Part shown: one piece after another, positions 1-8,282 of the stretch
How the letters are laid out: the number at the start of each line of letters is the position of its first letter
How positions within the stretch are numbered: position 1 is the first letter of the stretch
Notes under the pieces: generated by a model
What the model was told of the DNA's origin: nothing
Databases searched by the model: none
What the model saw: only the letters and a program-made list of their open reading frames with translations
Position numbers and translations under genes: made by a program
Assembly (NCBI RefSeq): GCF_900188295.1
Contig: NZ_FZNM01000006.1
Coordinates: forward strand, 62,001 to 126,000
DNA from: Paracoccus sediminis
GTDB lineage: Bacteria; Pseudomonadota; Alphaproteobacteria; Rhodobacterales; Rhodobacteraceae
Length of the DNA: 64,000 nt
Direction: 5' to 3'

Positions 1-405
1 CAGCGTCAGACCTTGTGCCGGTTCGGGCGACGCCACGGGCAAACCGGCAGGCGCAGCCTTGGGACGGTCGATGATGGCCAGAACCTCGTCCTTGGGGGCG
101 GCGTGGCGGTGGCGAAGGTGATCGACCTCATTTTCCAGCCGGGCGGCGCGGTCGGAATGACGCCGCGCCTCGCGGCGAATATGCGATTCGCGCAGCCATT
201 CCCAGACAAGACCCGCCAACATACCCAAGGCAAAGGCCAGAAAGATCACCAGGAACAGGGGCAGGTCCACGGCCCACCGCCCGCCGAGGTACTGACCGAA
301 GTTCGCGGGGAACGCCGACAGCGTGACGATTCCGCGGTTGGCCAAGGCGACCGCGACCAGCACGATCGCCAGGGCCACGACAAAGATCAGACGAAGAAAG
401 CGCAT
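1..405 (-). CDS. LapA-domain (DUF1049) inner-membrane protein, 3' end cut by window edge
   Basis: An open frame starts at ATG 405 and runs off the window at base 1 after 135 codons with no stop, so the C-terminus is missing. The protein has two hydrophobic segments (about residues 3-22 and 47-68) separated by a short periplasmic stretch, followed by a charged, helical cytoplasmic part with an ENEVDHLRHRH-like coil. This matches the lipopolysaccharide assembly protein A (LapA/DUF1049) layout. It lies 60 bp downstream of ihfB on the same strand, the order usually seen in Rhodobacteraceae (rpsA, ihfB, lapA-like). The family assignment rests on topology and context more than on a catalytic motif. 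Confidence 0.75.
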   Translation of the reverse strand, partial: MRFLRLIFVVALAIVLVAVALANRGIVTLSAFPANFGQYLGGRWAVDLPLFLVIFLAFALGMLAGLVWEWLRESHIRREARRHSDRAARLENEVDHLRHRHAAPKDEVLAIIDRPKAAPAGLPVASPEPAQGLTL

Positions 406-464
406 GGATAATCCTTGCTGGCGACCAAGAGCCTTGGCCGAATGTCCGGCCGTGTTTAGACCGT

Positions 465-749
465 TCAGGCGTCCCCGTTCAACCGATCGCGCAGCAATTT
501 TCCGGTCTTGAAGAAGGGAACATATTTCTGATCGACATCCACCGCCTCGCCGGTACGGGGATTGCGGCCAGTCCGGGCATCGCGCTTCTTGACGGAGAAT
601 GCGCCGAAACCGCGAAGCTCGACCCGGTCGCCGCGCGCCATGGCGTCGATGATTTCCTCGAACACCGTGTTCACGATCCGTTCGACATCACGCCGGAACA
701 GATGCGGATTCTCGTCAGCGATAAGCTGGATCAGTTCGGAACGGATCAT
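465..749 (-). CDS. ihfB: Integration host factor subunit beta
   Basis: Small basic DNA-bending protein of the HU/IHF family, 94 aa. It would pair with IhfA to bend DNA at promoters, origins and recombination sites. The N-terminus (MIRSELIQ) and the beta-arm region around residues 58-75 with RNPRTGEAV are typical. There are two adjacent ATGs at 752 and 749. I chose 749 because the GGGGGG ribosome-binding run directly abuts 752 but stands about 3 nt from 749, and because 94 aa fits the family. It lies about 210 bp downstream of rpsA, separated by a strong terminator, so it probably has its own promoter. Confidence 0.95.
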   Translation of the reverse strand: MIRSELIQLIADENPHLFRRDVERIVNTVFEEIIDAMARGDRVELRGFGAFSVKKRDARTGRNPRTGEAVDVDQKYVPFFKTGKLLRDRLNGDA

Positions 750-904
750 CATCCCCCCAGGTGGCGTAACGGCGGCAACAACTCGGTCGCTTCACGCGCG
801 ACGAAAAAGCAACGCGGGAAAAGGTCCCGAGTTTCCATAGCGATGCCAGTTTTAACCTGGCCGCGCAAGAGAACTGAACGGTCTGTGCCTATCCGTCAGG
901 CAGC

Positions 905-937
905 AAAAAGACCGCCCCCGCGATTGCAGGGGCGGTC
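905..937 (-). terminator. Rho-independent terminator of rpsA
   Basis: Perfect 9-bp stem (910-918 with 929-937, GACCGCCCC/GGGGCGGTC) around a 10-nt loop. On the minus strand it is followed immediately by five U residues (905-909). It starts about 25 nt after the rpsA stop codon and insulates ihfB from rpsA read-through. Confidence 0.85.
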
Positions 938-961
938 CATGTCAAACGGGCAAAGCCGCGA

Positions 962-2641
962 TCAGCGGTCGCGGTTCAGCGCCGCGCCCAGAATGTCGCC
1001 CAGCGACGCGCCCGAATCCGAGCTGCCGTACTGGTCGATGGCTTCCTTTTCTTCGGCGATCTCGCGCGCCTTGATCGACAGGCCCAGACGGCGGGTCTTG
1101 GTGTCGATGTTGGTCACGCGGGCATCGACCTTGTCGCCGACGCCGAAACGCTCGGGGCGCTGATCCTGGCGGTCGCGGGCCAGATCCGAACGGCGGATGA
1201 ACGACTTGACGCCGTTGTACTCCACCTCGATCCCGCCATCCTCGATGGCGGTGACTTCCACGGTCACGACCGAGCCGCGCTTCACGCCGTCAACGGCTTC
1301 GGCCATGTGCTCGTTTTCCAGCGACTTGATCGACAGGCTGATGCGTTCCTTTTCGACATCCACGTCTTGGACGACGGCCTTGACCACATCGCCCTTGCGG
1401 AAGTCCTGGATCGCATCCTCGCCACGGGCATCCCAACTGATGTCCGACAGGTGGACCATGCCGTCGATGTCGCCGTCCAGGCCCACGAACAGACCGAATT
1501 CGGTGATGTTCTTGACCTCGCCCTCGATGACGGTGCCCGACGGATGGGTTTCCGCGAACACTTCCCACGGGTTGCGCTGCGTCTGCTTCAGGCCCAGCGA
1601 CACGCGGCGCTTGGCTTCGTCGATTTCCAGCACCATGACCTCGACCTCTTGCGAGGTGGAGACGATCTTGCCCGGATGGACGTTCTTCTTGGTCCAGGAC
1701 ATTTCCGACACGTGGACCAGCCCTTCGACCCCGGCCTGCAATTCGACGAACGCGCCGTAGTCGGTGATGTTGGTCACGCGGCCCTGGTGGACCGAGCCGA
1801 TCGGGAATCGGTCGCCCACGGTATCCCACGGATCGGCCTGCAACTGCTTCATGCCCAGGCTGATGCGGTGGCTGTCCTTGTTGATCTTGATGACCTGAAC
1901 CTTGACGGTTTCGCCGATTGCCAGAATCTCGGACGGATGGTTGACGCGGCGCCAGGCCATGTCGGTGACGTGCAGCAGGCCGTCGACGCCGCCCAGGTCA
2001 ACGAACGCACCGTATTCGGTGATGTTCTTGACCACGCCGTCGACCGTCTGACCTTCGGTCAGGTTGGCGATGACCTCGGCGCGCTGTTCGGCGCGGCTTT
2101 CTTCCAGGATGGCGCGGCGCGAGACGACGATGTTGCCGCGGCGGCGGTCCATCTTCAGGATCTGGAACGGCTGCTTCAGACCCATCAGCGGACCGGCATC
2201 GCGCACGGGGCGCACGTCGACCTGCGAGCCGGGCAGGAAGGCCACGGCGCCGCCCAGGTCGACGGTGAAGCCGCCCTTGACGCGGCCGAAGATGGCGCCC
2301 TCGACGCGCTCCTCGTCGGCATAGGCTTTTTCCAGACGGTCCCAGGCTTCCTCGCGGCGGGCCTTTTCACGGCTGATGCTGGCTTCGCCGCGGGCATTTT
2401 CCACGCGATCCAGATAAACCTCGACCTCGTCACCCACCTTGATGCTGGGTTCCTCGCCGGGGTTCGCGAATTCCTTCAGATCGACGCGGCCTTCCATCTT
2501 GTAGCCGACGTCGATGATGGCCTGTCCCGCCTCGATGGCGATGACGCGGCCCTTGACGACCGAACCTTCGTCCGGGGTGTCGATGTCGAAGCTTTCGTTC
2601 AGGAGGGCTTCGAATTCCTCCATGGTCGCTTTAGCGCACAT
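962..2641 (-). CDS. rpsA: 30S ribosomal protein S1
   Basis: 559-aa S1 protein, which helps the 30S subunit unfold and bind mRNA. Six S1 (OB-fold) repeats are visible, starting near residues 27, 112, 197, 283, 370 and 456. Repeats 3-5 carry the characteristic NITEYGAFV / NITDYGAFV / NITEFGLFV signature. The length is right for a six-repeat proteobacterial S1. The start MCAKATMEEFEALL is preceded by AAAGGAAA about 11 nt upstream. The gene is followed by its own terminator and then ihfB. Cytidylate kinase (cmk), the usual upstream neighbour, is absent; the divergent modABC operon lies there instead. Confidence 0.98.
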   Translation of the reverse strand: MCAKATMEEFEALLNESFDIDTPDEGSVVKGRVIAIEAGQAIIDVGYKMEGRVDLKEFANPGEEPSIKVGDEVEVYLDRVENARGEASISREKARREEAWDRLEKAYADEERVEGAIFGRVKGGFTVDLGGAVAFLPGSQVDVRPVRDAGPLMGLKQPFQILKMDRRRGNIVVSRRAILEESRAEQRAEVIANLTEGQTVDGVVKNITEYGAFVDLGGVDGLLHVTDMAWRRVNHPSEILAIGETVKVQVIKINKDSHRISLGMKQLQADPWDTVGDRFPIGSVHQGRVTNITDYGAFVELQAGVEGLVHVSEMSWTKKNVHPGKIVSTSQEVEVMVLEIDEAKRRVSLGLKQTQRNPWEVFAETHPSGTVIEGEVKNITEFGLFVGLDGDIDGMVHLSDISWDARGEDAIQDFRKGDVVKAVVQDVDVEKERISLSIKSLENEHMAEAVDGVKRGSVVTVEVTAIEDGGIEVEYNGVKSFIRRSDLARDRQDQRPERFGVGDKVDARVTNIDTKTRRLGLSIKAREIAEEKEAIDQYGSSDSGASLGDILGAALNRDR

Positions 2642-2797
2642 ATATGATCGTTTTCCTTTAGGTCGATGTCACTGGCCATGCGGTTGGCTCCGCCGGTCTT
2701 TATGGCTGCCTTTCGGGAACGGCAAAGGGCCGCGGCGTGACGCCCGACCCGTTCCGATGCGGTCTGTTCTGACCCTGTCGCCCACAAGACTGGCGGT

Positions 2798-2826
2798 CGA
2801 ATATCCACATTTGCCATGACTTTCAA
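2798..2826 (-). promoter_or_regulatory. Candidate sigma-70-like promoter for rpsA
   Basis: On the minus strand, TTGAAA (2821-2826) is followed after 17 nt by TATTCG (2798-2803), about 155 bp upstream of the rpsA start. The -35 match is good and the -10 match is weak. A long leader would be usual for an S1 gene. Seen by eye only. Confidence 0.3.
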
Positions 2827-2849
2827 CTTATTTGTGAATCCTGCCCGGT

Positions 2850-2867
2850 TATTTCCGGGTGGAAATA
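2850..2867. promoter_or_regulatory. Palindrome upstream of modA, candidate operator
   Basis: TATTTCC-GGGT-GGAAATA is a perfect 7-bp inverted repeat with a 4-nt spacer, 63 bp upstream of the modA start codon in the divergent modA/rpsA region. It does not match the classical ModE site (CGTTATATA-type), so the regulator is unknown. It could also be an RNA hairpin in the modA leader. Confidence 0.35.
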
Positions 2868-2929
2868 TCGCTTGCCCAAGGCGCAAGAAGGTCGATAGGT
2901 TCGAAAAGACATATCCCGTCGAGGTTTCC

Positions 2930-3673
2930 ATGCGCCCTGTCTTGTTGGCCTCTGCACTGACCTTGGCCGCACTGCCCGGCTGGGCCGGGGACGTGACCGT
3001 TTTCGCGGCAGCGTCGTTGAAAAACGCCTTGGACGAGGTGGCGGCCGAATTTGCCCAACGGACCGGAAACACCACGGCGATTTCCTATGCGGGGTCGAAT
3101 GCCTTGGCCAGGCAGATCATCGAAGGCGCGCCCGCCGACATCTTCATTTCGGCCAGCACCGACTGGATGGATGAGGTCGAAAAGGCCGGGCTGACCCGGC
3201 AGCGCGGGGATCTGCTGGGCAATACACTGGTCCTGATAGCCCATGGCACCGACGCGGAAGCCGTGCCGATTTCGTCCGATACCGATCTGGCCGGAATGCT
3301 GGACGGGGGCAAGCTGGCCATGGCCCTGGTGGAGGCCGTGCCCGCCGGGCAATACGGCAAGGCGGCCCTGGAAAACCTGGGGCTTTGGGACGGGGTGCAG
3401 GCCGATGTCGCGCAATCCGACAACGTGCGCGCGGCCCTAGCCCTGGTCGCTGCGGGCGAGGCGCCCCTGGGGATCGTCTACGCCACCGACGCCGCCGCCG
3501 AAGACAACGTGACCGTTGTCGGCACCTTCCCCCCCGACAGCCATCCGGCCATCACCTATTCCGCCGCGCTGCTGACCGGCGCGGACGGCGCCGGTCGCGC
3601 CTTTTATGATGCCTTGTCAGGCGATCCTGCCCGCGCGATCTTCGAAAATCATGGCTTTGTGGTGACGGACTGA
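2930..3673 (+). CDS. modA: Molybdate ABC transporter substrate-binding protein
   Basis: Periplasmic binding protein of 247 aa that would capture molybdate for ModBC. It has a Sec signal peptide (about residues 1-19, ending GWA before GDVTVFAAASL). The mature start VFAAASLKNAL and the later SYAGSNALARQI and GAPADIFISAS segments are characteristic ModA ligand-site regions. An in-frame upstream ATG at 2816 is possible, but it would add 38 residues before the signal peptide. ATG 2930 has GAGG 5 nt upstream and is the sensible start. It forms an operon with modB (GTG start 1 nt after the stop) and modC. Confidence 0.95.
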   Translation: MRPVLLASALTLAALPGWAGDVTVFAAASLKNALDEVAAEFAQRTGNTTAISYAGSNALARQIIEGAPADIFISASTDWMDEVEKAGLTRQRGDLLGNTLVLIAHGTDAEAVPISSDTDLAGMLDGGKLAMALVEAVPAGQYGKAALENLGLWDGVQADVAQSDNVRAALALVAAGEAPLGIVYATDAAAEDNVTVVGTFPPDSHPAITYSAALLTGADGAGRAFYDALSGDPARAIFENHGFVVTD

Positions 3674-3674
3674 C

Positions 3675-4370
3675 GTGGCCGACTGGCTGGGCCCCGAAGG
3701 CTGGCAAGCCGTGCGCCTGTCGCTGAAGGTGTCGCTGTGGGCGGTGGCTGTCAGCCTGCCGCTGGGGATCTTGGTGGCCTATGCCTTGGCCCGCTGGCGC
3801 TTTCCCGGCCATGGGCTGCTGAACGGGCTGGTGCATCTGCCGCTTGTGCTGCCGCCGGTCGTCACGGGCTATCTGCTGTTGCTGACCTTCGGGCGGCGTG
3901 GCTGGGTTGGGCAATGGCTGGACGGGATCGGCGTCGTTCTGGCCTTTCGCTGGACCGGCGCGGCGCTTGCCGCCGCGATCATGGCATTTCCGCTGATGGT
4001 CCGCGCCATCCGCCTTGCGATCGATGCCGTGGATCCGAGGCTGGAACAGGCTGCGTCCACGCTGGGCGCGCCGCGCATCTGGGTCTTCCTGACGATCACC
4101 CTGCCCCTGATCCTGCCCGGCATCCTGGCCGGCGCGATCCTGGCCTTCGCCAAGGCGATAGGGGAATTCGGCGCCACGATCACCTTTGTGTCGAACATTC
4201 CCGGCCAGACGCAGACCCTGCCGTCGGCCATCCATGCCGTCCTCCAGGTGCCGGGCGGAGAGGCCGAGGCCGCCCGGCTGGTGGCCGTCGCCATCGTGAT
4301 CGCCATGGCGGCGCTGTTCCTGTCGGAATGGCTGTCGCGCCTGATTGCGCGCCGTATCCGGGGGGCGTGA
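3675..4370 (+). CDS. modB: Molybdate ABC transporter permease
   Basis: Inner-membrane permease of 231 aa with about five or six hydrophobic helices. The cytoplasmic EAA-type loop appears around residues 125-165 (EQAASTLGAPRIWVFLTITLPL), where the ATPase docks. It starts with GTG at 3675, one nucleotide after the modA stop, and its TGA overlaps the modC ATG (ATGA at 4367-4370 region), so translation is coupled along the operon. Length and motif fit ModB. Confidence 0.94.
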   Translation: MADWLGPEGWQAVRLSLKVSLWAVAVSLPLGILVAYALARWRFPGHGLLNGLVHLPLVLPPVVTGYLLLLTFGRRGWVGQWLDGIGVVLAFRWTGAALAAAIMAFPLMVRAIRLAIDAVDPRLEQAASTLGAPRIWVFLTITLPLILPGILAGAILAFAKAIGEFGATITFVSNIPGQTQTLPSAIHAVLQVPGGEAEAARLVAVAIVIAMAALFLSEWLSRLIARRIRGA

Positions 4371-5458
4371 TGCTGAAGGTCGCGCTGCGCCATGCCGTTC
4401 CGGGCTTCACGCTGGATGCCGTCTTCGACGCGCCCGCCGGGCTGACCGCGCTGTTCGGCCGGTCGGGGTCGGGCAAGACAACCATCGTGAATGCCGTGGC
4501 CGGCCTGCTGCGCCCGCAGTTCGGGCGGATCGCCGTGGACGGGACGGTGCTGACCGACAGCGGCCAAGGCATCTTCCTGCCGCCGGACCGGCGCGGCATC
4601 GGCTATGTCTTTCAAGAGGCGCGGCTGTTCCCGCATCTGACCGTGCGGCAGAACCTGCTGTTCGGCCACTGGTTCACCGGGCGCGGCCGCCGGCCCGACC
4701 TGCCCCGCATTGTCGAGATGCTGGGCATCGGCCATCTGCTGCCCCGCCGTCCCGCCGCCCTGTCGGGGGGCGAACGCCAGCGGGTCGCGCTTGGCCGGGC
4801 GATCCTGTCCCATCCCCGTCTTCTGCTGATGGACGAACCGCTGGCCGCCCTGGACCAGCCGCGGAAAGAGGAAATCCTGCCTTATCTGGAACGGCTGCGC
4901 GACCACGCCGGGCTGCCGATCCTGTATGTCAGCCATTCCGCGGCAGAAGTCGCGCGGCTGGCCACCACCGTCGTGCTGATCGACAGGGGCCGGGTCACAG
5001 CGGCGGGTCCGGTTGCCGCGCTGCTGTCGGACCCTGCCGCCGCGCCGTTGTTCGGCCTGGCTGAAACCGGCGCCATCCTGGCCGCGCGGATCGAGGCGCA
5101 GGATGCGGATGGCCTGACGCGCTTGTCCACCCCCTTTGGCCCGCTGTTCCTGCCCCGGATCGGGGCGCCTGTCGGCACCTTGCTGAGGCTGCGTGTCCTG
5201 GCACAGGACGTGATGATCGCGACCGCCGCGCCGCAGGGGATTTCCGCGCTGAACGTGATCGCGGCGCGCGTGCGGGACATGACTGACAGCGGCGGCGGCG
5301 GGATGCTGGTGCGGCTGGACGCGGGCGGACAGGTGATCCTGTCCCGGATCACCGCCCGATCCGCCAAGGCCCTGGATCTGAAACCCGGCCGCCCGGTTCA
5401 CGCCGTGCTCAAGGCCGTTTCCGTGGCGCCGGGCACAATCGGTATTTCCGCGGGCTGA
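4370..5458 (+). CDS. modC: Molybdate ABC transporter ATP-binding protein
   Basis: ATPase of 362 aa powering molybdate import. Walker A GRSGSGKTT at residues 30-38, ABC signature LSGGE at 131-135, Walker B LLLMDE at 151-156. A C-terminal MOP-type molybdate-binding domain lies at about 295-358, as expected for ModC rather than a generic ABC ATPase. The start codon overlaps the modB stop. The last 61 bp overlap, tail to tail, the end of the metallophosphoesterase gene on the other strand, an unusually long convergent coding overlap. Confidence 0.95.
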   Translation: MLKVALRHAVPGFTLDAVFDAPAGLTALFGRSGSGKTTIVNAVAGLLRPQFGRIAVDGTVLTDSGQGIFLPPDRRGIGYVFQEARLFPHLTVRQNLLFGHWFTGRGRRPDLPRIVEMLGIGHLLPRRPAALSGGERQRVALGRAILSHPRLLLMDEPLAALDQPRKEEILPYLERLRDHAGLPILYVSHSAAEVARLATTVVLIDRGRVTAAGPVAALLSDPAAAPLFGLAETGAILAARIEAQDADGLTRLSTPFGPLFLPRIGAPVGTLLRLRVLAQDVMIATAAPQGISALNVIAARVRDMTDSGGGGMLVRLDAGGQVILSRITARSAKALDLKPGRPVHAVLKAVSVAPGTIGISAG

Positions 5459-6246
5459 TGGGCGACCCAGACCCCGCTTTCGCGGGAAAACCACTCATGC
5501 TCCGGCGGGCGAAACGTCGGCTCGTCCATGGGGGCGACGTGGCGTTCGACCGTCAGCACCGGCCCGTCGATCTGCAACACCGCGAATTCGTTCTGCCGGT
5601 CCGAAACGCGACCGCACAGCGCCGTTCCGGCCTGGATCTGCAAGATCCCCGGATGGGTCGTCTGGTCCAGCATGGCGCCCGTCGCCCAGACATGCAGGTG
5701 CCCCGACAGAACCACCTGCGCACCCGCGCGTTCCAGCCGGGCCAATGCCTCGGGGGCGCGGCGGGACAGTTCCTTGTCCACCTGGTCCAGCTGTTCCAGG
5801 GGATGATGCACCGCCACGACGTTGGTGGCCAAGGGATCAAGGCCACCGATCAGCCGCGCAATCTCTCGGTCGCGGATCGTGCCGCGCTGGACCGCAAAGG
5901 GATCGACGCTGTTCAGCCCGATCACGCGCAGATCGCCGACCTGACGCGTAGGGGCAAGGTCGCGACCGAGGGTGCGGCGATAACCCCAGTATGGGGCCAG
6001 AAACCGCATGGGCAGATTGTACAGCGGCACATCGTGATTGCCCGGAACGACCATCACCGGCGCCCTGATCCGTGAAAGGAACCGGGCCGCCTGGGCGTAT
6101 TGGCCCATGCGCCCGCGATGCGTCACGTCGCCGGTGATGACAACCAGATCGGCGCCCGACCGATTCACCCGATCCAGCAGGGGATCGACCAAAGGCGTGC
6201 GGTGGAAACCGAAATGCAGGTCCGACAGGTGCGCGATGCGGGTCAC
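5398..6246 (-). CDS. Calcineurin-like metallophosphoesterase
   Basis: 282-aa phosphoesterase with the full metal-binding set: DLH near residue 9, GDVTH near 40, GNHD near 70, a HH pair near 147 and GHLH near 182. This arrangement is that of the class III cyclic-nucleotide phosphodiesterase/Icc-like group; the substrate cannot be read from the sequence. The start overlaps the stop of the upstream lipid kinase gene by 4 bp, so the two are co-transcribed. The C-terminal about 20 residues are encoded opposite the end of modC, which suggests a C-terminal extension beyond the conserved domain. Confidence 0.85.
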   Translation of the reverse strand: MTRIAHLSDLHFGFHRTPLVDPLLDRVNRSGADLVVITGDVTHRGRMGQYAQAARFLSRIRAPVMVVPGNHDVPLYNLPMRFLAPYWGYRRTLGRDLAPTRQVGDLRVIGLNSVDPFAVQRGTIRDREIARLIGGLDPLATNVVAVHHPLEQLDQVDKELSRRAPEALARLERAGAQVVLSGHLHVWATGAMLDQTTHPGILQIQAGTALCGRVSDRQNEFAVLQIDGPVLTVERHVAPMDEPTFRPPEHEWFSRESGVWVAHQPAEIPIVPGATETALSTA

Positions 6247-7199
6247 GCCTTGGGATCCTGCGTCTTGCTTCGTCCATCAGCCGGAACCAGCACATTCAGG
6301 GCGCCATGCCTGATTTGCAGGTGAAAGGGACTGACCATGCGCGTCTTTTCCCCGTCATGGGCGACCAACTGGCTGCGCCTGCCAGTTTCAATCGTCAGCC
6401 TGTCGGTGATGATAAGGTCGAAATCGCTGTCCTTGGCGCTGAACCCGAAGGCCAGCCGAAACGCCGACCGCAGCAGCGGCAGCGGACGGCGCGCCTTGGC
6501 GATCAGCACGGCAAAGTTCCCCGCCCGGATCGCATCCGCCCCGTCCAGACCAAAAGAATCCAACTGATAGGCGCTGCGAGCGATAAAGACCAAGGCCGTC
6601 GTGAAGTCACGCGCCCGGCCATCGACCGTCGCGGTCAGGTGCATCGGATTGCGCAGCCGCCGCAGGGCCACCAGCACGGACCAATAGGCCGCCAGCCGCG
6701 ACCGGCCCCATCGCTTGTAGATCCCCTCGCGCGTCTTCAGGATATGCGGATAGGCCCCAAAGCTGACGTTGTTCAAAAATACCAGATTTTCGATCTGCCC
6801 CACGTCGACAGATCTGACCCTGGCCTCCGCAAGGGTTGCCAGGGCTTCGTCGAAGGTTTCCCCGACGCCCAGATCGCGCGCGAAATAATTGAACGTTCCG
6901 CCCGGCAGCACGCCCATGAGCACATCCGTCCCCGCAAGCGCGCCCGCCACAGCCGATTGCGTCCCGTCCCCGCCCAGGGCGACCACGATATCGAACCCGT
7001 CATCGGCCGCCTGACGCGCCAGGTCGACCAATTGATCGCCACGGCTCGTTTCGCGCAGCTCGAACTCGGCCACCCTATCCTGCAAGGCGTCGCGGATCGA
7101 GCGCAGCAGTTCCGGCGGATCCTTCTTGCCGGATCCGCGATTGCGGATCACGCACAGCCGACACGCGGACAGATCGACTTTGTCGGCAGAATCGCGCAT
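6243..7199 (-). CDS. Diacylglycerol kinase family lipid kinase
   Basis: 318-aa protein of the DagK/YegS/sphingosine-kinase fold, which phosphorylates a lipid hydroxyl using ATP. The nucleotide-binding GGDGT motif is at about residues 75-80 within ALGGDGTQS, followed by the conserved GVLPGGTFNYFARDL. Lipid specificity is not decidable by eye. It is the first gene of a two-gene minus-strand unit with the metallophosphoesterase (4-bp overlap). Confidence 0.85.
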   Translation of the reverse strand: MRDSADKVDLSACRLCVIRNRGSGKKDPPELLRSIRDALQDRVAEFELRETSRGDQLVDLARQAADDGFDIVVALGGDGTQSAVAGALAGTDVLMGVLPGGTFNYFARDLGVGETFDEALATLAEARVRSVDVGQIENLVFLNNVSFGAYPHILKTREGIYKRWGRSRLAAYWSVLVALRRLRNPMHLTATVDGRARDFTTALVFIARSAYQLDSFGLDGADAIRAGNFAVLIAKARRPLPLLRSAFRLAFGFSAKDSDFDLIITDRLTIETGRRSQLVAHDGEKTRMVSPFHLQIRHGALNVLVPADGRSKTQDPKA

Positions 7200-7264
7200 C
7201 TAGAATCCCGGTGTGATTGCCCACACCAACCCCCCGGATGCCAGCCAGTTTCACGCCAAGCCGA

Positions 7265-7465
7265 TCAAAGGCGGCTCACCGCCTCGTGAACCGAAGGGCG
7301 CAGGCCCGTTCCGCCCGCCGCCAGATAGGATTTCAGCTGGTCGCGCATTCGCGGTTCCCAATAATCCTTCAGGTGATCGGCGATCCTGTCCGGCGCGCTG
7401 CCCGGCTGGCTGTCGAAAAAGACGGCGATCTGGTTGGCCATCGTGACCATCTTCTCAGGCGACAT
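7265..7465 (-). CDS. fdsD: Formate dehydrogenase subunit delta
   Basis: 66-aa small protein (MSPEKMVTMANQIAVFF...) matching the FdsD family. In NAD-dependent formate dehydrogenases FdsD acts in maturation or stability of the complex. The conserved N-terminal MANQI and the C-terminal region with DHLKDYWEPRMRDQL are visible. A longer in-frame start exists at 7537, but the extra residues lie inside fdhD and do not resemble the family. ATG 7465 overlaps the 3' end of fdhD by 11 bp. It is the last gene of the fds operon. Confidence 0.9.
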   Translation of the reverse strand: MSPEKMVTMANQIAVFFDSQPGSAPDRIADHLKDYWEPRMRDQLKSYLAAGGTGLRPSVHEAVSRL

Positions 7466-8279
7466 CGGACACCTTTGCCCGCAGGCGTTCGGGGTGGCAG
7501 AACAGGTCGAACCCCTCGCCCCGTGCGAAGGCGGCAAGGGTCAGATGCGCGCCTTCGGCCAGGCGCAAGGCGTGCAGCGTGGGGGCCGATACGGCGATCA
7601 GGATGGCGCAGCCGGCCATCACGCATTTCTGCACCATTTCCGTGGATACCCGGCTAGTCAACACGATCGCGCCCTGCGACGGATCGATCCCCTGTCGGGC
7701 CATGGCACCGATCAGCTTGTCCAGCGCGTTGTGCCGCCCCACGTCCTCGCGCGCCAGGACGACGCCCTGCCCCGGCAACATGAAGCCCGCCGCGTGGACG
7801 GCCCGCGTCCGGTCGTGCAGGGGCTGCCAGCCGCGCAGGGATTCCGTGGCGGCCGTGATTTCATCGATCGTCAGGGTCGGACCTGCCCCGGCAAGGCCAG
7901 GCAAGGACCGCACAGCCGCCTCGATGCTGTCGATGCCGCACAACCCGCAGCCGACCGGACCCGCCAGCGTCCGGCGGCGGGCGGCCAGGGCTTCGCCCCG
8001 ATCCTCGGCCAGCCACATCTGCGCCTCGATTCCCTTGGGATGGGCGATCACGTCGCAACTGGCGATCTGGTTCGTGCCGGTCACGATTCCCTCGGTCAGG
8101 GAAAATCCGACCGCGAAATCCTCAACATCCGCGGGCGTCGCCATCATCACCGCATGGGTCGTGCCGTCGTAGACCATGGCGATGGCGGCTTCTTCGGGCA
8201 GCGCGCGGCTGACCGAAACATGGCTTCCGGGCCGGTGATGGGTCGCGTCCGTGGCCCGGAAGGGCGGCGGCAGGTCCAT
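7455..8279 (-). CDS. fdhD: Formate dehydrogenase accessory sulfurtransferase FdhD
   Basis: 274-aa sulfurtransferase that carries sulfur from a cysteine desulfurase to the molybdenum cofactor before its insertion into formate dehydrogenase. The catalytic CGLC motif lies at residues 111-114. The family DFAVGFSLTEGI segment (about 54-65) and the C-terminal nucleotide-binding EDVGRHNALDK region are present. It lies 3 nt after fdsA and overlaps fdsD. Confidence 0.95.
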   Translation of the reverse strand: MDLPPPFRATDATHHRPGSHVSVSRALPEEAAIAMVYDGTTHAVMMATPADVEDFAVGFSLTEGIVTGTNQIASCDVIAHPKGIEAQMWLAEDRGEALAARRRTLAGPVGCGLCGIDSIEAAVRSLPGLAGAGPTLTIDEITAATESLRGWQPLHDRTRAVHAAGFMLPGQGVVLAREDVGRHNALDKLIGAMARQGIDPSQGAIVLTSRVSTEMVQKCVMAGCAILIAVSAPTLHALRLAEGAHLTLAAFARGEGFDLFCHPERLRAKVSDVA

Positions 8280-8282
8280 CGG

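Noticed and set aside
1307..2647. 446-codon open frame antisense to rpsA
   Set aside because: It lies wholly opposite a six-repeat S1 gene. High GC creates long antisense frames, and its product has no recognisable domain or ribosome-binding site.
2599..3075. 158-codon minus-strand frame upstream of and into rpsA
   Set aside because: Overlaps the rpsA start and the modA signal peptide on the other strand; no domain.
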